DNA of 37,044 bases from Candidatus Brocadiia bacterium. GTDB taxonomy: Bacteria; Planctomycetota; Uabimicrobiia; Uabimicrobiales; JABWCH01. Shown piece after piece: positions 33,522 to 37,044 of this stretch (position 1 is its first letter; the number at the start of each line of letters is the position of its first letter). A program made the position numbers and the translations under genes. The stretch is from contig JABWCH010000090.1 in the NCBI GenBank assembly GCA_013359215.1, forward strand, positions 1 through 37,044. The letters are read 5' to 3'. The notes below the pieces were generated by a model. The model did no database searches, had not been told where the DNA came from, and saw nothing but the letters and a program-made list of their open reading frames with translations.

Positions 33522-34730
33522 ATGGAACTCAGCAAAGAAGAAGAAGAAATTTTAGAAGGCAAGCAAGGTGTTGCTAAACAAAAAGCTATGGAAATCTTGG
33601 TAGCTTTAGGCAATATCTACGGTGCGGAAAACCTCATCCCTGTAGCCAGCGTTCAGGTTTCTGGCGTTTCTTATAAAAACTTAGGGGATGCAGGTTTTGA
33701 ATTTTTACAGGAATGGGCAGACAGCGGAGCAATAACCCAGGTTCTTACCACATTAAACCCTGCTGGGATGGATCTGGAGCAATGGGAGAGCATGGGTTTT
33801 TCTCCTAGCTTCGCCCAAAAGCAACTCTGTGTAATCTCCTGTTTTAGCCGTTTTGGCATACCTCCCTTATGTTCTTGCACTCCTTATCTTGTAGGAAACC
33901 TTCCCCTTCTTGGACAACACATTGCCTGGGCAGAAAGTTCGGCTGTTTCCTTTGCTAATTCGGTTTTAGGGGCCAGAACCAATCGAGAAGGCGGCCCTTC
34001 AGCATTGGCTGCTGCTATCATCGGCAAAACAGCCAACTATGGATTTCATCTGGAAAGAAACCGCAAAGCAAACTATCTTATCCAGGTAAAATGTCTGCTT
34101 AAAGACGAAGCAGACTTCGGTGCTTTAGGATACCTTGTTGGGAAAAAAATTGGCTCATCTATCCCTTATTTTAAAGGGATTCCAGAATTTCCTAGCATGG
34201 AAAAGCTCAAAGCACTGGGAGCAGCAATGGCAGCAAGCGGATCCGTAGCACTCTATCATATAGAAAACATAACTCCAGAAGCAAAAATGCAAAATATGCT
34301 TTTAGAAAACCATGAAACTATGCAAATCCTGAGTTTGCAAGAAGGATATGAAAAACTCAACTCTTCTTGCAAGGATATTGACATGGTTTCTTTAGGCTGT
34401 CCTCATGCTTCCTGGGAGGAAATAAGGCAGGTGGCTTCTTATTTAGAAGGAAAAAAATTAAAGTCACGGCTATGGATAACCACAGCATCGCCTCTTGCTG
34501 CTTTTGCCAGACGAAGTGGCCTGGAAAAAAAGATCCAAAACGCTGGAGGTTTTATCGTAGGAGATACTTGTATGATTGTTTCTCCTATCCAAGACTTAGG
34601 AGTGCGTTCTTTGGCAACCAATTCAGCAAAAGCAGCATGCTATGCTCCTAGCCACTGTAATGTCAATGTCCGCTATGGTAACTTAAAGCAATGCCTGGAT
34701 GCAGCGATAGAAGGGAGTTTCTCTGAATGA
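33522..34730 (+). CDS. Aconitase X, large (catalytic) subunit
   Basis: A 402-aa iron-sulfur dehydratase subunit of the AcnX family. Its signature blocks are strong: CSCTPYLVGNLP (C117, C119), AWAESSAVSFANSVLGARTNREGGPSALAAAI, NYGFHLERNR, SLGCPHASWEE (about 292), GDTCMIVSP (about 344) and NSAKAACYAPSHCNV. Cysteines in the CSC, GCP and DTC segments are expected cluster ligands. Known AcnX enzymes are the archaeal phosphomevalonate dehydratase and bacterial cis-3-hydroxy-L-proline dehydratase; sequence alone does not choose between them here. No mevalonate or proline-catabolism gene is adjacent. It overlaps the small-subunit gene by ATGA (34727-34730). Confidence 0.92.
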   Translation: MELSKEEEEILEGKQGVAKQKAMEILVALGNIYGAENLIPVASVQVSGVSYKNLGDAGFEFLQEWADSGAITQVLTTLNPAGMDLEQWESMGFSPSFAQKQLCVISCFSRFGIPPLCSCTPYLVGNLPLLGQHIAWAESSAVSFANSVLGARTNREGGPSALAAAIIGKTANYGFHLERNRKANYLIQVKCLLKDEADFGALGYLVGKKIGSSIPYFKGIPEFPSMEKLKALGAAMAASGSVALYHIENITPEAKMQNMLLENHETMQILSLQEGYEKLNSSCKDIDMVSLGCPHASWEEIRQVASYLEGKKLKSRLWITTASPLAAFARRSGLEKKIQNAGGFIVGDTCMIVSPIQDLGVRSLATNSAKAACYAPSHCNVNVRYGNLKQCLDAAIEGSFSE

Positions 34731-35131
34731 AAGGCAGAATCATAAAAGCTGGCAATGCACAAGGAGAGGCTCTAGTATCCCCAGAGCCTGTTGGCTTTTT
34801 TGGCTATGTAGACCCAGACACGGGAATTTTTATTGAAAAAGGCCATCCTCTATATGGCGTATCCCTTGCAGGAAAAATTCTCATCTTTCCTACAGGCAAG
34901 GGCAGCACTGTTGGCTCATATACTCTGTATCGTCTGAAAAAAAATGGTAAAGCCCCATCAGGCATCATCGTCATGAAAAGCGAACCTATTATCGCTGTGG
35001 GTGCTATCATTTCCTCTATCCCCATGGTAGATCAAATCGATATTGAAGCTTTCCATACAGGCGATATAGTAAAAATAGATAACAGCGATGTGGAAATAAT
35101 TACGTGCTGTTCGCCAAGCGATGAGAATTAA
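34727..35131 (+). CDS. Aconitase X, small (swivel-domain) subunit, DUF126
   Basis: A 134-aa protein supplying the mobile swivel domain of the AcnX dehydratase. It shows the DUF126 marks: GEALVSPEPVGFFGYVDPDTG, SLAGKILIFPTGKGSTVGSYTLYRL and GIIVMKSEPIIAVGAIISSIP. It overlaps the large subunit by four bases, the arrangement seen in archaeal and some bacterial two-subunit AcnX enzymes, so both subunits are made together. A MITE-like copy lies 36 nt downstream. Confidence 0.92.
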   Translation: MKGRIIKAGNAQGEALVSPEPVGFFGYVDPDTGIFIEKGHPLYGVSLAGKILIFPTGKGSTVGSYTLYRLKKNGKAPSGIIVMKSEPIIAVGAIISSIPMVDQIDIEAFHTGDIVKIDNSDVEIITCCSPSDEN

Positions 35132-35166
35132 ATAACTTCCCCTTTATTTTTACCATAACCTATTGC

Positions 35167-35257
35167 AAAATAAAAATATAAAAGTTTTTAAAGGGGGTTT
35201 GGGGGAAAATTTTTACAAAAATTTTCCCCCAAATAAAAATTTCTTTGCGTAACTCCT
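35167..35257. mobile_element. MITE-like copy, truncated, minus orientation
   Basis: Right end carries the intact terminal repeat TGCGTAACTCCT (35246-35257). The 17-bp inverted repeat with a 2-nt centre and the CCCCCTTTAAAAAC-type tail are kept (in complement). The opposite terminal repeat is missing, and near 35165 the sequence resembles the end of the copy at 36947-37044 (TTGCAAAATAAA against TTGGAAAATAAA in complement). No target duplication can be shown. It lies between the AcnX small subunit and the next gene. Confidence 0.8.
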
Positions 35258-35267
35258 AGCACTAGCT

Positions 35268-36146
35268 CTAGCGGCGGCCTTCCAACGGCTGAGAGGAATG
35301 GTGTGTATCAATCGCATGCTTAAGTTGCAAAGCCTTTTCGTATTTTTCTTGTAAAAGAGCTAAAAAATACTCGTGATACAAAGCAGGAATTTCTTCTAGC
35401 AGCCAGCTCGTGCAATCCTGCTTCACTGTAAACAAAGCATCGGTTTCCAACGCTAATGGATAGTTTTCCTTCAGTGTGAGGAAAAAAACATCAATATAGT
35501 CTGCAATTTCATGCCAGAGGCAAGCATCCCCTTGTGTAAGGGCGGGAATTATCTTTTGTAAATTCAACTGTGGCAAATCTTTTTGTAAGTTTTGAATTAG
35601 GTTGCTGAAATAAGCGACCTCAACATGGTTGTCTTCTCTCCGCGAGCGGGTAATCAAGCAAATCCATTCTGCCAGCTTTAAAAGAGCAACATAAATAGGC
35701 TGTGTAGGAATTCGACGCTTTTTATGAAAAATTTCATTTGTAAGCTGGCGAATCAACCTTAAATATATGTTTTCTCTAACAATGGTTGTATAGCGGGCTA
35801 TTCCTTGCTCTAACAATCTTTCTTGCTCTTGATTTTCTAAAGCAAGAAAAATTATATCTCGCTGTTCTTTTTTACCATAGTCTGCTACTTCCTGAAAAGA
35901 TAAACCTTTATCCAAACAGGAAACCTTGACAAAAAATGGCTCAAAAACATCAGGCAAAATCAGACGACCATCTTTGATTTCGTGATATAAGGCTTCCTTC
36001 AGCGATGCCCCATCAATATCAATCGTTCTTTTGATTATAGGATAAGTTGAATTTGCATCCTGAACGTAAAGAAATGCCCTTCCTCTGGCATCTTCCACAT
36101 TGCCTATAGCAAAATTCAGATAATGGCTAATGAAGGGATTTATCAT
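35268..36146 (-). CDS. Protein of unknown function, 292 aa
   Basis: I do not recognise this family. The likely start is the ATG at 36146, with AAGGA about 10 nt upstream, giving 292 aa; the frame extends 48 codons further upstream, but that stretch is atypical and overlaps the divergent promoter region. The body is soluble, helix-rich, with charged segments (EVADYGKKEQRDIIFLALENQEQERLLEQG) and no signal peptide or clear catalytic motif. The segment IPTQPIYVALLKLAEWICLITRSRREDNHVEVAYFSNLI is helical. It reads away from the exonuclease gene, and the two share a roughly 190-nt intergenic region. Confidence 0.7.
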   Translation of the reverse strand: MINPFISHYLNFAIGNVEDARGRAFLYVQDANSTYPIIKRTIDIDGASLKEALYHEIKDGRLILPDVFEPFFVKVSCLDKGLSFQEVADYGKKEQRDIIFLALENQEQERLLEQGIARYTTIVRENIYLRLIRQLTNEIFHKKRRIPTQPIYVALLKLAEWICLITRSRREDNHVEVAYFSNLIQNLQKDLPQLNLQKIIPALTQGDACLWHEIADYIDVFFLTLKENYPLALETDALFTVKQDCTSWLLEEIPALYHEYFLALLQEKYEKALQLKHAIDTHHSSQPLEGRR

Positions 36147-36336
36147 GGGGTTAGAATCCTTATAAAGTATTTGGCAATGGCATATTTGAACACCTATTGC
36201 GAAGCTTTTGCTATGATTATTTGCGGCAAATATAGCATTGTCAAAGCATTTTGTTGTTTTTATTTTAGCACATTTCCTAAAAACTTGCAAAATTTTTTTA
36301 TCTATATGATTAATTTCTTACAAAAAGAGATAAAGC

Positions 36337-36948
36337 ATGCTGGAATCTTTTATTGATTTATATGAAAAAAAACAACGTTTTGTTGTGTTTGACGTAGAAA
36401 CTGTAGGGAACTTTGGGAATCCTATAATTGTGGAAATAGGTGCAGTAGAGGCAGGAAAAAATTTTAAGGAAAATTTTCAAACCTTCCAGAAAGTACTCCG
36501 ATTCCAGCCATCATCGTGGGATGCCTATCAACGGGAGTTGAAAATTCACCAAATCCCAACGAAAGAGATCGAGTCAGGAGAAGATCGGTCTACTGTACTG
36601 CAAGAGTTTTTTCAGTTTATCGAAGGCTCTGTATTGATTTGCCATACCAACTTTGATATCAGAGCCATGCAAAAAAATATCCAGCAGCATCATGCCTTGT
36701 CTTCCTATCTTGGTTGGAATATTTGGAAGGAATTCATTGATTCTTGCAAACTTTCCAAGCTTCTTTGTCCTTGTTTACCAGGATATTCTTTATCTAAGCT
36801 GGCAGACTACTTTAACATCAAAAACCCCCAGGCTCATAGAGCCTTAGCCGATGCCATAACAACAAAAAAAATCATCTCTAAACTTTTGCAGCAATACTAC
36901 AACACACCAAGTGTATTGCCTAAAAAGCTGTTAAGCAATCAGAATTAG
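36337..36948 (+). CDS. DnaQ-like 3'-5' exonuclease (DEDDh)
   Basis: A 203-aa exonuclease of the DEDDh superfamily, probably acting on DNA or RNA 3' ends. Exo I FDVETVG (D19, E21), Exo II CHTNFDIRAM (D107) and Exo III HRALADA (H167, D172) are intact. LSKLADYFNI is also typical of the epsilon/PolC-like group. No polymerase or helicase domain is attached. The stop codon TAG is completed by the first bases of a MITE-like copy (AGGAGTTACGCA at 36947), so the last residues may be shorter than in the ancestor. Start: ATG at 36337 with AAGAGA about 7 nt upstream. Confidence 0.9.
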   Translation: MLESFIDLYEKKQRFVVFDVETVGNFGNPIIVEIGAVEAGKNFKENFQTFQKVLRFQPSSWDAYQRELKIHQIPTKEIESGEDRSTVLQEFFQFIEGSVLICHTNFDIRAMQKNIQQHHALSSYLGWNIWKEFIDSCKLSKLLCPCLPGYSLSKLADYFNIKNPQAHRALADAITTKKIISKLLQQYYNTPSVLPKKLLSNQN

Positions 36949-37044
36949 GAGTTACGCAAAGAGATTTTTATTTGGGGGAAAATTTTTACAAAAATTTTCC
37001 CCCAAACCCCCTTTAAAAACTTTTATATATTTATTTTCCAATAG
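36947..37044. mobile_element. MITE-like copy, plus orientation, cut by the window end
   Basis: Begins with the terminal repeat AGGAGTTACGCA (36947-36958), then the same leader and perfect 17-bp inverted repeat (36971-36987, 36990-37006) as the complete copy, then the ACCCCCTTTAAAAAC tail. The other end lies beyond the window. Confidence 0.85.

Overview
The window reads as chromosome from an AT-rich (visibly well under 50% GC) Gram-negative bacterium. It carries an RND efflux pump with a lipoprotein adaptor, a lytic transglycosylase, and three secreted proteins ending in PEP-CTERM or PEP-CTERM-like sorting tails. It also has FHA, pseudokinase and VWA signalling-type proteins. That mix, the very long SHMT form and the AcnX pair suggest a planctomycete or another PVC-group lineage, but no rRNA or other decisive marker is present, so the assignment is an inference. 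I found no tRNA, rRNA, CRISPR array or intact transposase.

Layout. 1-9.2 kb, mostly minus strand: RND adaptor and permease overlapping by 4 nt (143-5088), a small PEP-CTERM protein behind a YfcC-type carrier (5220-7323), and an ArsB/SLC13-type permease (7433-8845). The next gap holds a complete 154-bp MITE-like element with 12-bp inverted ends and a 9-bp target duplication. 9.2-17.1 kb, plus strand: an orphan yqeC, a LamG surface protein, an 8-Cys small protein, an HTH plus degenerate receiver regulator, a VWA/amidotransferase-like membrane protein and a GT-C-like membrane protein. 17.5-24.8 kb, minus strand: a 1201-aa SHMT / degenerate GcvT / GcvT fusion, then a pseudokinase gene frameshifted inside a 27-bp repeat tract, a RING-like Cys-rich protein and miaA. 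25.1-37.0 kb, mostly plus strand: a choice-of-anchor PEP-CTERM protein, a lytic transglycosylase, a membrane protein of unknown function, DUF523 overlapping an FHA-GAF-PAS protein, valS, a divergent macro-domain protein with the two AcnX subunits, an unknown protein on the minus strand, and a DnaQ-like exonuclease.

How the genes relate. The best-supported transcription units are adaptor-permease, YfcC carrier with PEP-CTERM protein, pseudokinase with RING-like protein and miaA, DUF523 with FHA-GAF-PAS, and macro domain with AcnX large and small subunits. Signalling proteins here are conspicuously non-catalytic: a kinase fold without its catalytic Asp or Lys, a receiver with Glu at the phosphorylation site, and an FHA-GAF-PAS sensor with no output domain.

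Intergenic DNA is repeat-rich. Four copies of the hairpin-bearing MITE, a dispersed 44-bp element, a 35-bp tandem repeat, CACGAA-type repeats and a 25-bp promoter block found ahead of two unrelated membrane-protein genes are all visible. The strongest candidates for something new are the SHMT-GcvT-GcvT fusion, the repeat-switchable pseudokinase and the macro/AcnX operon.
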